Origin: B33-G16 sp964611035
GTDB lineage: Bacteria; Desulfobacterota; DSM-4660; Desulfatiglandales; B25-G16
DNA length: 17,321 bases
Assembly: GCA_964611035.1 (NCBI GenBank)
Contig: CAZSWT010000062.1
Location: 1 to 17,321, forward strand
Direction of reading: 5' to 3'
Position numbers and translations under genes: made by a program. Each line of letters begins with the position of its first letter. Position 1 is the stretch's first letter. Of the stretch, positions 1-6,640 are shown one piece after another. The notes beneath the pieces are model-generated. The model saw nothing but the letters and a program-made list of their open reading frames with translations, did no database searches and was not told where the DNA came from.

Positions 1-300
1 GCGAAACCTTCCTAGTGGTACATTAGCAAAATTAAAGAGATTATTGAAAGAGATTTCCCACTTTTGCTCCAAAACTTGGTGAAATCTTGCTCCTGTTTGG
101 GGCTGAGAGGAAGGCAGAAATGCCCCTGCAAAATATCCCTCCCTTGTAAGCATTTCATGACGTGGATGGAATAAATCTCCTTCTTTCCATGCCTTTTATT
201 CCTGCTATTTATTCAATTAAATCCATTATATCTAAATGAGCAATTCTAATGCCAAGAATTTTAGTTTTAATGTTAGAGCAGAGGAGTTATATGCTAAAAG
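1..300. other. intergenic, no supportable gene
   Basis: No convincing gene on either strand. On the plus strand an open frame enters at the left edge (position 2) and stops with TGA at 80-82; its 26 codons could be the C-terminal tail of a gene outside the window, but I recognise nothing in them. On the minus strand a frame around 70-190 is broken by a TGA with no stem-loop after it. The stretch lies downstream of the ATPase operon terminator. Confidence 0.5.
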
Positions 301-342
301 CCTAATAAAAAAGCCACTTAAGGGTCTGCCTTAAGTGGCTTT
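301..342 (-). terminator. rho-independent terminator of the ATPase operon
   Basis: A perfect 14-bp stem (arms 310-323 and 329-342, loop of 5 nt) contains the arm AAAGCCACTTAAGG. Read on the minus strand the hairpin is followed directly by a T-rich run (TTTTTTATTAGG). On the plus strand there is no T-tract. Polarity and position therefore fit termination of the minus-strand operon that ends with the cyclic-nucleotide-binding protein gene. Confidence 0.9.
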
Positions 343-369
343 AAGAAAGGATTCTGACTGATTTGTAGC

Positions 370-415
370 CGGTTAATTAACCGATAGGAAAAGGAGCATG
401 TCTAAATTTAGACAT
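370..415. promoter_or_regulatory. two perfect palindromes near the operon end
   Basis: Positions 370-383 read CGGTTAATTAACCG, a perfect 14-bp palindrome. Positions 398-415 read ATGTCTAAATTTAGACAT, a perfect 18-bp palindrome. The gap is 14 bp. They overlap the possible 40-aa ORF. Perfect dyads of this length are typical of operators for dimeric regulators, but no promoter next to them is obvious, so the function is unknown. A related imperfect dyad (14 of 18 identical) lies at 13221-13238. Confidence 0.35.
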
Positions 416-499
416 AGCAGTCAATCCTTTTTCAGGGAAATACTCCCACATTCTCTCCATTTTCCTGCTTATCGGGGCAGGAAAAAAACTTAGAAGCAT
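377..499 (-). CDS. possible 40-aa small protein downstream of the CNB gene
   Basis: I do not recognise this ORF. It starts with ATG at 499 with GGAAG five bases upstream, and stops with TAA at 377-379. The product begins MLLSFFPAPISRKMER and ends FRHAPFPIG; it has a short hydrophobic start and a basic, aromatic-rich body. It is in the same frame as the upstream CNB gene, and the open frame continues without interruption from just after that gene's TAA. It could therefore be a separate small gene or the tail of a longer ancestral reading frame cut by the TAA. It lies inside the transcribed region before the terminator. The composition looks protein-like, but two palindromes lie inside it and the evidence is thin. 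Confidence 0.3.
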   Translation of the reverse strand: MLLSFFPAPISRKMERMWEYFPEKGLTAMSKFRHAPFPIG

Positions 500-523
500 A
501 ACAACTTCCAGATCATCCTTTGT

Positions 524-976
524 TTATCCATAAGAGGGTTGCCCTTCCCCTTTGTATGCAGAAAGAATCGTATTGTAAGCCCTTATTAATCGATCGCCGA
601 TAACTCCAGACAGACGTTTGAAGAATATTAGCCCGATGGCTGGATATTTCTCAAATATCTTATTCAGCTTGTCTGTTTCGATTTTGATCACTTTACTGGG
701 TAGTTTGCATTCTGCGGTAGCCGTGTACACATCACGATCGGCCAAGCTGGACCAGCCAAAAGCATCCCCCGGACTCATAGTAAAGTTTATGTGCCCCTCC
801 TCTCCAATGGACAATCTTATTTCCCCTTGCTCAAGGAGATAAAAGTTATGTGCAGGGTCTCCCTGTTTAAACAAAATATCGCCCTCACTATAAGATTCCG
901 CCACCGATATTTTAAAAATTTCGTCAATAACCTCTACGCCCATTCCCTTGAAAAGATCGATTTCTTTAATAAACAT
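524..976 (-). CDS. stand-alone cyclic-nucleotide-binding (CNB) domain protein
   Basis: A 150-residue protein consisting of one cupin-like CNB domain of the Crp/Fnr and PKA-regulatory-subunit fold (about residues 8-110; EGDILFKQGD and YLLEQGEIRL are typical of its beta strands), followed by helices to the C-terminus. There is no helix-turn-helix, so it is not a DNA-binding Crp. The phosphate-binding cassette (residues 73-88, FGWSSLADRDVYTATA) lacks the usual PRAA/T arginine, so classical cAMP binding is doubtful. I chose ATG at 976 because AAGGAG lies at ideal spacing; a GTG at 982 would add two residues but overlaps the ribosome-binding site. It is the last clear gene before the terminator and is probably co-transcribed with the ATPase. 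A role in sensing a small ligand or redox state for the ATPase is only an inference. Confidence 0.85.
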   Translation of the reverse strand: MFIKEIDLFKGMGVEVIDEIFKISVAESYSEGDILFKQGDPAHNFYLLEQGEIRLSIGEEGHINFTMSPGDAFGWSSLADRDVYTATAECKLPSKVIKIETDKLNKIFEKYPAIGLIFFKRLSGVIGDRLIRAYNTILSAYKGEGQPSYG

Positions 977-1043
977 GGCCACTCCTTTCTATTTAAAGAT
1001 TAGAATAAAAAAAGGTTTCAACACTTTTATATCAGCCCCTGAT

Positions 1044-1202
1044 CTACCCAATCTTTTCCATTACTCTGAAAATAATATCTATACTCAGGATAAGTATTAT
1101 AAAATTCAGCACTATCAAAAAGGCAGTTGCAAGAAGGATTATCCTTTGGTTTTGATTCAGCCTCGTAAACCTTTCACGGATATTTTTTATAAAACCCCTC
1201 AC
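1044..1202 (-). CDS. 52-aa single-span membrane protein coupled to atpD
   Basis: A short ORF starting with GTG at 1202 that overlaps the atpD stop as GTGA, a classic arrangement for translational coupling. The N-terminal 20 residues are strongly basic (RGFIKNIRERFTRLNQNQR); residues about 21-43 form one hydrophobic helix (LLATAFLIVLNFIILIL in its core); a short charged tail (RVMEKIG) follows. By the positive-inside rule the N-terminus should face the cytoplasm. No family is recognised. It ends 67 nt before the CNB gene, so it fills most of an otherwise empty gap in the operon. It may be an accessory or assembly peptide of the membrane ring, but that is inferred from position and topology only. 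It is below the usual size limits of gene callers. Confidence 0.6.
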   Translation of the reverse strand: MRGFIKNIRERFTRLNQNQRIILLATAFLIVLNFIILILSIDIIFRVMEKIG

Positions 1203-1816
1203 CCCATCCTCTGCTTAATAAGCCTTTTTACAAAAATTTCTTCTCTCTCCATTTCTTCCAATCGGTCGGTGATATATTTTCTGGCCTCCTCATTCTGAGG
1301 TATAAAGATTTTCTCGAGGGCATTAACCCGACGCTGTACCTTTTTTAGTTCCCGTGAAAGCATAAAGATGGATTTAGTAACAGTGGCATAGTTGGCAAGC
1401 AGTGTAAGCGTTTTAATGCATGTTTTCTTTGCAGTGTCATAGCTGCTGGTGGTTCCTAGAAAACCTGACAGCTTCTTCATCTTCTTGGGCTTAAGAATGA
1501 GCACAGGCATTCTCAGCCCCATCAGTTTCGAAAAATCCACAGACATGAAATAGCTTCGTTTTTCGGAACAGCTCTTTAAGGAAAGCATATCTGACCCCAT
1601 CTCAATTGCAGCAACTTTGTAATCGCTGTACAGTTCATCCAGTGCCCCCTGGAACTGCTCCTCAATCTTTTTTATAATGTTTATATTTTTAACTATTTCC
1701 ATCACAAGAATCTCTCTTTTCTGATTTAAAAGATCAAAACCTTCATAGCCAAAGGACAGGTCCTCTTTTATTTTTCTTAAACTTGATTTAGTAAGTGGAA
1801 CATCTATTTTCGGCAT
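1199..1816 (-). CDS. V/A-type ATPase subunit D (central rotor shaft)
   Basis: Subunit D forms the long coiled-coil shaft inside the A3B3 head and passes rotation between the catalytic sites and the membrane ring. The 205-residue product starts MPKIDVPLTKSSL, has a long helical N-terminal region, and near the C-terminus carries the family signature RRVNALEKIFIP followed by a charged helix ending MG. The length matches the family (about 200-215). The ATG at 1816 lies 3 nt after the atpB stop, so translation is probably coupled. Its TGA stop overlaps the GTG of the small membrane ORF downstream. The order A-B-D is standard for V/A-type operons. Confidence 0.96.
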   Translation of the reverse strand: MPKIDVPLTKSSLRKIKEDLSFGYEGFDLLNQKREILVMEIVKNINIIKKIEEQFQGALDELYSDYKVAAIEMGSDMLSLKSCSEKRSYFMSVDFSKLMGLRMPVLILKPKKMKKLSGFLGTTSSYDTAKKTCIKTLTLLANYATVTKSIFMLSRELKKVQRRVNALEKIFIPQNEEARKYITDRLEEMEREEIFVKRLIKQRMG

Positions 1817-1819
1817 TTT

Positions 1820-3211
1820 TTAAACATCCCCCTTTTGGGGTATATAATATCTTTGAATATCCTCTTTTGAAATCCTGTAAAGCTCTTCCTCGGGCAGTAT
1901 TGATAACATCTCCCAGCCAATGTCAAGGGTTGTCTCTATTGATCTGTTCTCATTGTATCCCTGGCTCAAAAACCTTTCTTCAAAGACATTTCCAAACCGC
2001 AGGTATATTTTATCCAGATCTGACAGCTCTTCTTCTCCTACTATTGCAGCAAGTGCTCTGATACGCTTCACCTTTGCATACGAGGCAAACAGTTGGGCAG
2101 CCACCTGAGCATGGTCTTTCCGTGTTCGGCCCTCACCAATACCGTCCTTCATCAGACGTGAAAGTGAGGGCAGGCCAGCAATAGGAGGATACACTCCCTT
2201 GTTGAACAATTCCCGCTCCAGCACTATCTGTCCCTCGGTTATATATCCGGTAAGATCCGGAACCGGATGGGAGATATCATCACTGGGCATTGTGAGAATG
2301 GGAACCTGGGTGATAGACCCCTTAGCTGCTTGAATGCGACCGGCACGCTCATATATGGAGGCGAGATCACTGTAAAGATATCCCGGATATCCCTTTCGTG
2401 AAGGGATTTCACCCCTCGAACTTGAGAGTTCCCTGAGGGATTCGCAATAGTTGGTCATATCTGTCAGAATAACCAAGACATGCATCCCCTCAGTGAAGGC
2501 AAGATATTCTGCAAGAGTTAATGCGACCCTCGGTGTTATCAGGCGCTCAATGGATGGTGCATCAGCAAGACTGAGAAAAATGGCAGAGCGAGGAAGAACA
2601 CCACTTTCCTCAAGTGAATCTATAAAAAATCTGGCTATATCAAACTTTACACCCATTGCAACAAAAATGACGGTAAATTCCTCATGGGCGCTAAGGAGTC
2701 GTGCCTGCCGGGCTATCTGTGCAGCAATTCGATTATGCGGCATTCCGCTTCCAGAAAATATAGGAAGCTTCTGTCCACGTATAAGCGTATTCATACCATC
2801 AATAGCAGAAATTCCAGTCTGAATGAAATCTCTCGGATATTCTCTGGTATAGGGGTTTATAGGAAGACCATTTATATTCATCATCAAATCAGATATAACC
2901 TGCGGAGCCCCGTCTATTGGTCTGCCCAATCCATCAAAAACCCGCCCCAACATCTCACGATGCGTAGGTATTTCGAGAGGCTTTCCGATAAAGGTAGTCC
3001 TGGTACCTTTAATGGAAAGACCGGTGGTTCCTTCAAAAACCTGTACAACCGCCATTTCCTCATCTACTTCCAGGGTCTGCCCGGTCCTTACCTCTCCCGA
3101 ACCGTTCCTTATCTCAACTAAATCGCCGTAGCCGACACCCTTTACTCCCTGCACAAAGAGGAGCGGCCCGCTGATGCCTGACAGGTTAGTGTATTCCAGT
3201 TCAGATTTCAT
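1820..3211 (-). CDS. V/A-type ATPase subunit B (non-catalytic head subunit)
   Basis: Subunit B alternates with subunit A in the hexameric head and holds the non-catalytic nucleotide-interface sites. The product has 463 residues, usual for the family. In place of a Walker A motif it has SGSGMPHN at residues 153-160, diagnostic of B rather than A. Conserved blocks such as FIQTGISAIDGMN, GYPGYLYSDLA and DDISHPVPDLTGYITEGQI are present. The ATG at 3211 lies 2 nt after the atpA TAA with no good ribosome-binding site of its own, suggesting translation coupled to atpA. The next gene, atpD, begins 3 nt after its stop. Confidence 0.98.
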   Translation of the reverse strand: MKSELEYTNLSGISGPLLFVQGVKGVGYGDLVEIRNGSGEVRTGQTLEVDEEMAVVQVFEGTTGLSIKGTRTTFIGKPLEIPTHREMLGRVFDGLGRPIDGAPQVISDLMMNINGLPINPYTREYPRDFIQTGISAIDGMNTLIRGQKLPIFSGSGMPHNRIAAQIARQARLLSAHEEFTVIFVAMGVKFDIARFFIDSLEESGVLPRSAIFLSLADAPSIERLITPRVALTLAEYLAFTEGMHVLVILTDMTNYCESLRELSSSRGEIPSRKGYPGYLYSDLASIYERAGRIQAAKGSITQVPILTMPSDDISHPVPDLTGYITEGQIVLERELFNKGVYPPIAGLPSLSRLMKDGIGEGRTRKDHAQVAAQLFASYAKVKRIRALAAIVGEEELSDLDKIYLRFGNVFEERFLSQGYNENRSIETTLDIGWEMLSILPEEELYRISKEDIQRYYIPQKGDV

Positions 3212-3213
3212 AT

Positions 3214-5064
3214 TTATATGTTTTTCTTTACAGATTCCCCCTTTGAAAAATCAGGTGTGTAGGGGATATTAACCTCTTCCTTTAGCGAATTAAGCCTGGA
3301 CTCAAGCCTTTGAATAAATGCATCAATCTTCTCTGTTTCATCGTTATCTATCTCTGATTTTAACCTGACCATTTCCGACACAGCATCAAGGGACTGCAGT
3401 TTACTTAGCTCAAGTCCACATGACAACAGCTCCTTGCCCTTTCTAAAAAAACATATAATTGCTTTTAGAAGCTTTATCTGCTTGTCAGGACTGCAATACA
3501 TATCCTTGGGATCAAAAGAATTCTGTTGCAGGAATGCATTCTTAATGATTTCAGCGCAGAAAAGGATGAATCGCTGACTCACAGGCAATGCATCAGGACC
3601 AACAAGCTTAACTATCTGTTGAAGCCTGGTATCCTCCAGCAATATATTCATTGCATCGTTTCGCAGTGTCATCCACTCACTGTCAAGTTCACTCCACCAT
3701 TCTTGAATATCATTGAGATATTCTGTATAGCTATCTATCCAGCTTATTGAAGGATAGTGCCGTGCATCTGCAAGAATCTTGTCAAGGGCCCATAAACATC
3801 GTATAAATCTGGTGGTGTGCTGTGTAACAGGTTCAGAGAAATCACCACCAGGTGGAGACACCGCTCCGATAATTGTTATACTGCCTTCCTCATTCGATAG
3901 TGTTTCTACCAGACCGGCCCTTTCATAAAATTCTGCAAGCCTGGTTGCAAGATACGGTGGAAATCCCTCCTCTGCAGGCATATCTCCTAATCTACTTGAT
4001 AGCTCTCGAAGCGCTTCAGCCCAGCGTGAGGTAGAATCCGCCATGACCGCTACGCTGTAGCCCATATCTCTGTAATATTCTGCAATAGTAACGCCGGTAT
4101 AAATACTTACTTCTCGTGCAGGAACAGGCATATTCGATGTATTGCCAATCATGACCGTTCTTTCCATGAGTGGCCTTCCGGTCCTTTCATCAACAAGTCG
4201 CGGAAAATCGTTTAACACCTCTGTCATCTCGTTACCTCTCTCGCCGCATCCAATATACACAATAATATCTGCGTTGCACCACTTTGCAAGAGCATGCTGT
4301 GTCATGGTTTTACCGGTCCCAAACCCTCCGGGGATAGCAGCGGTGCCGCCTCTGGCAATAGGGAAAAAGGTATCGAGTATCCTTTGTCCGGTAATGAGAG
4401 GTGTTATTGGATTTTTTTTGTTTTTAAATGGACGTGGCTTTCGAACAGGCCAGTAATCGGCAAGTTTTCCATTATAGATCTTTTTGCCCTGATCAATTGT
4501 GTATATAGGATCTTCTATTGAATATCCTCCGGCCTCAGCAATAAATTCAACCTTTCCTGCGATTCCCGGTGGCACAATTGTTTTATGGAGGACTAATTCA
4601 GTTTCTTGTAGCATTCCAATTACAGATCCTTCTTTTACGACATCCCCTTCCTTGACAGTAGGTTTAAAATCCCACTTCTTTTCAGGATCCAGGGGGGATA
4701 TCTTTATCCCTTTTTTAATATAACATTTGTCTGCAATTCCCATGAGGATGTGGTTTTCACAGCGCTCTGCAATTCCCATGAGAGGGCGCTGGATACCATC
4801 ATAAATGTTTGCAATCAGTCCAGGACCTAACAAAACAGATAATGGTCTTCCAAAAGATAGTACTTCATCTCCTGGCTTCAGACCTGTATTATCCTCGTAT
4901 ACCTGTATAATGGCGAGATCCTCCTCAAGCCTTATAACCTCCCCAATAAGCCTGTCAGGTCCAACCTCTGCAATATCAAACATGCTGATTTCTGCTAAGC
5001 CCTTAGCTTTAACAATAGGACCATTAACGCTTGTAATTCTTCCTGTTATAGCTGACTCTTCCAC
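3214..5064 (-). CDS. V/A-type ATPase catalytic subunit A
   Basis: This is the catalytic subunit, which hydrolyses or makes ATP at three sites in the A3B3 head. The product has 616 residues. The N-terminal beta-barrel (about 1-75) is followed by the bulge domain insertion typical of A subunits (about 110-205) and the nucleotide-binding core with Walker A GGFGTGKT at 246-253, GCGERGNEMTE shortly after, and ADSTSRWAEALRELSSRLG with the conserved DSTSRW block. The start is GTG at 5064, with AAAGAGG five bases upstream. The downstream gene atpB follows after 2 nt. Upstream, a 213-bp gap with hairpins separates it from atpE, unlike the tight spacing elsewhere in the operon. The head could thus be expressed at a different level from the stalk and membrane parts. 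Confidence 0.98.
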   Translation of the reverse strand: MEESAITGRITSVNGPIVKAKGLAEISMFDIAEVGPDRLIGEVIRLEEDLAIIQVYEDNTGLKPGDEVLSFGRPLSVLLGPGLIANIYDGIQRPLMGIAERCENHILMGIADKCYIKKGIKISPLDPEKKWDFKPTVKEGDVVKEGSVIGMLQETELVLHKTIVPPGIAGKVEFIAEAGGYSIEDPIYTIDQGKKIYNGKLADYWPVRKPRPFKNKKNPITPLITGQRILDTFFPIARGGTAAIPGGFGTGKTMTQHALAKWCNADIIVYIGCGERGNEMTEVLNDFPRLVDERTGRPLMERTVMIGNTSNMPVPAREVSIYTGVTIAEYYRDMGYSVAVMADSTSRWAEALRELSSRLGDMPAEEGFPPYLATRLAEFYERAGLVETLSNEEGSITIIGAVSPPGGDFSEPVTQHTTRFIRCLWALDKILADARHYPSISWIDSYTEYLNDIQEWWSELDSEWMTLRNDAMNILLEDTRLQQIVKLVGPDALPVSQRFILFCAEIIKNAFLQQNSFDPKDMYCSPDKQIKLLKAIICFFRKGKELLSCGLELSKLQSLDAVSEMVRLKSEIDNDETEKIDAFIQRLESRLNSLKEEVNIPYTPDFSKGESVKKNI

Positions 5065-5109
5065 CCTTGCCTCTTTATCTTCTTGCGCTGTATCTACTTA
5101 AAGTTGTGT

Positions 5110-5214
5110 TCACACTTTCCTATCCTCGAACTTAGGGGCTTCGCCCCAATTGGACTCCGGCCTGTAGGGCCTACGGCCCGGAGGGAGTATTGGATGGCAT
5201 AAATCGGTTGTCAT
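5110..5214 (-). CDS. possible 34-aa ORF in the atpE-atpA gap
   Basis: A short ORF begins with ATG at 5214, preceded by AGAGG at good spacing, and stops with TGA at 5110-5112, about 45 nt before the atpA start. The product begins MTTDLCHPILPPGRR and ends KFEDRKV. It reads straight through both GC-rich hairpins, which explains its Pro/Arg/Gly-rich composition. It may be a real small protein, a leader ORF whose translation affects the hairpins and hence atpA expression, or a chance reading of a repeat. I recognise no family. Confidence 0.25.
   Translation of the reverse strand: MTTDLCHPILPPGRRPYRPESNWGEAPKFEDRKV
5135..5183. repeat. twin GC-rich hairpins between atpE and atpA
   Basis: First hairpin: GGGGC-TTC-GCCCC at 5135-5147. 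Second hairpin: outer arms CTCCGG (5155-5160) and CCGGAG (5178-5183), continued inward by CC/GG and GTA/TAC pairs with small bulges. Both are far more GC-rich than the surrounding DNA and resemble REP-type intergenic palindromes. On the minus strand neither is followed by a T-tract, so they are not simple terminators. They would sit in the operon mRNA between the stalk/membrane genes and the head genes, where they could protect a 3' end or set a processing boundary. Confidence 0.6.
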
Positions 5215-5277
5215 TAAAACCTCTAATTTCAGTAAGTTGTAAAAATGCGGGTATATTAAATTATTGGGTTTTCTATT

Positions 5278-5937
5278 TCACTTTATCGGTTGATTGTTAA
5301 TAAGGTTCTTTTCAGAGAGAATGTTTAAGACTTTTTTGCGTATCTCATCGAATTTTCTGTATACAATTCTCTCAATGGTGCTGTTGTAATAGAGACCTCT
5401 TTCTTTATCAAAAACAATAGCCCCCCCTTGAGTTATACCTTTATCCACAGCTATGCTGATGTCCGGTGAATGTCCTGCTTTCTGCATAATAGTTTCTTTA
5501 ATATTTGTTTCCTCCAGCATCACATCCTCTTCTGAGATGTAAACCAGCGCCTCCCCTCCCTTGATTTGTGAAAGCGATTCATCAACTGAATCCAGCAAAA
5601 ATTCTTTATATCTATCTTTGCCACTACTTCTCAGTTCCCTGATCGCCTCCTTAATCATGGTTGCAATAAAATTTTCTACAATACGCAACTGCAGTTTCTT
5701 TTTTTCAATAAGTGCCCTGTTTCTTATCTTTGAAAGCTCTTGATCAATTTTACTGGTGGTTTCACCATCGATCTTCTTTTTTAATTCTTCTATATCTGAG
5801 ATATAGCTCTTCTCCAGCTTCCTAATCTCATCGTCGGCCTGTTGCATAATAACAGTTTTTTTGTGGGCAGAAGACTCTCTGAGAGAGTTTATCAGTCCTG
5901 CCTCATCCCTATTTGTTTTCATAGGAGTATCTTCCAT
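5278..5937 (-). CDS. V/A-type ATPase subunit E (peripheral stalk)
   Basis: Subunit E pairs with the G/H-type subunit as a coiled coil, forming the stator that ties the head to subunit I. The product has 219 residues: a charged helical N-terminal half (about 10-115, rich in Lys/Glu heptads such as IEELKKKIDGE) and a globular C-terminal domain containing GGAIVFDKERGLYYNSTIE, close to the conserved GG block near the end of E subunits. The first ATG (5937) has a poor ribosome-binding site; a second ATG 15 nt downstream has GGAAG before it, so the true start may be five residues later. It lies 11 nt after atpF. The gap to atpA holds the GC-rich hairpins. Confidence 0.92.
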   Translation of the reverse strand: MEDTPMKTNRDEAGLINSLRESSAHKKTVIMQQADDEIRKLEKSYISDIEELKKKIDGETTSKIDQELSKIRNRALIEKKKLQLRIVENFIATMIKEAIRELRSSGKDRYKEFLLDSVDESLSQIKGGEALVYISEEDVMLEETNIKETIMQKAGHSPDISIAVDKGITQGGAIVFDKERGLYYNSTIERIVYRKFDEIRKKVLNILSEKNLINNQPIK

Positions 5938-5948
5938 TTTTCAGTTAC

Positions 5949-6254
5949 TCAAATGGATATTCCCAATGCCTCAGTAATATAATCAAGTATTGACGTACTA
6001 AAGCCCCTGGGGTCATCGATACCGGGTATTTCAACGATCACCGGTATGGTGGAGTTTAAATTGACATTGTAAATCTTTTCCGGTATCTCTTCAGCCAGCT
6101 CTCTGGTAATGACTATTACCCCTGCATCCCCTCTTTCCAGAAGTTCATTAAGGTGTAGAGCTACACTTTCCCTATCCGAAACTCTTCCTTCGACCCCTGC
6201 AAGACGAAGGGCAGTAACTGTATGGATATCTCCCAGGATATATATTTTTTCCAT
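5949..6254 (-). CDS. V/A-type ATPase subunit F (rotor shaft/regulatory)
   Basis: Subunit F is a small Rossmann-like protein that binds the D shaft and modulates the motor. The product has 101 residues, typical length, and begins MEKIYILGDIHTVTALRLAG, matching the family's usual first strand and helix (I-G-D...T..GFRLAG-like). GVIVITRELAEEIPE and IPVIVEIPG are the expected central strand and late strand segments. It is 5 nt after atpK and 11 nt before atpE, with a short AAGG ahead of the ATG. Small size makes the assignment rest partly on operon position, but the motifs agree. Confidence 0.93.
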   Translation of the reverse strand: MEKIYILGDIHTVTALRLAGVEGRVSDRESVALHLNELLERGDAGVIVITRELAEEIPEKIYNVNLNSTIPVIVEIPGIDDPRGFSTSILDYITEALGISI

Positions 6255-6259
6255 AAACC

Positions 6260-6628
6260 TTAAATCTTGGTCAGTATCATAATTGCAACAATCAGCCCAT
6301 AAATGGCTATTCCCTCTGCCAGCCCGAGAAAGATCAGGGCCCTGCCCCCGAGCTCCGGTTTCTCACTCATAGCGCCAAGAGCTGCGGAACCTATCCTTCC
6401 AAGTGCATAACTACTCGCCAAACAGGATAAACCAACCGCTCCCATTGCCGCAATAAAGGCGAAGGCCAGGCCATCCCCGCTTAACACCGCCTCGGAAGCA
6501 ATTTTTTCTTTTTCTGTTGTTGATGGCCTGTCTTCTGCCTGCATCTCAACCTGTGAAAGCACGAAAAAGGCTGCGGTAAGACCCACAATAAAAAGCAATA
6601 CCCCGGATGATGCCATTTTTTTAGCCAT
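6260..6628 (-). CDS. V/A-type ATPase subunit K (proteolipid ring, c-type)
   Basis: This is the ring subunit that carries ions across the membrane. The product has 122 residues with three hydrophobic stretches. The first (about 9-25) is followed by a charged linker (AEDRPSTTEKEK) and looks like a cleavable signal peptide or an extra helix. The other two (about 53-75 and 95-119) form the usual hairpin with the polar loop SEKPELGG. The ion-carrying carboxylate is Glu105 in GLAEGIAIYG. It is followed by Gly rather than the Ser/Thr common in Na+-binding rings, which leans towards H+, but this is weak. It is a single-hairpin type, not the duplicated four-helix form. A strong ribosome-binding site (GGGAGG) lies before ATG 6628, as expected for a subunit needed in many copies. 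Confidence 0.95.
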   Translation of the reverse strand: MAKKMASSGVLLFIVGLTAAFFVLSQVEMQAEDRPSTTEKEKIASEAVLSGDGLAFAFIAAMGAVGLSCLASSYALGRIGSAALGAMSEKPELGGRALIFLGLAEGIAIYGLIVAIMILTKI

Positions 6629-6640
6629 GATATTCCTCCC

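Noticed and set aside
70..190. Minus-strand frame with an internal TGA as a second selenoprotein
   Set aside because: No stem-loop with suitable spacing follows the TGA and the translated sequence matches no family I know.
2684..4723. Several plus-strand ORFs of 74-145 codons across atpB and atpA
   Set aside because: They are antisense shadows of highly conserved ATPase genes and have no recognisable domains or ribosome-binding sites.
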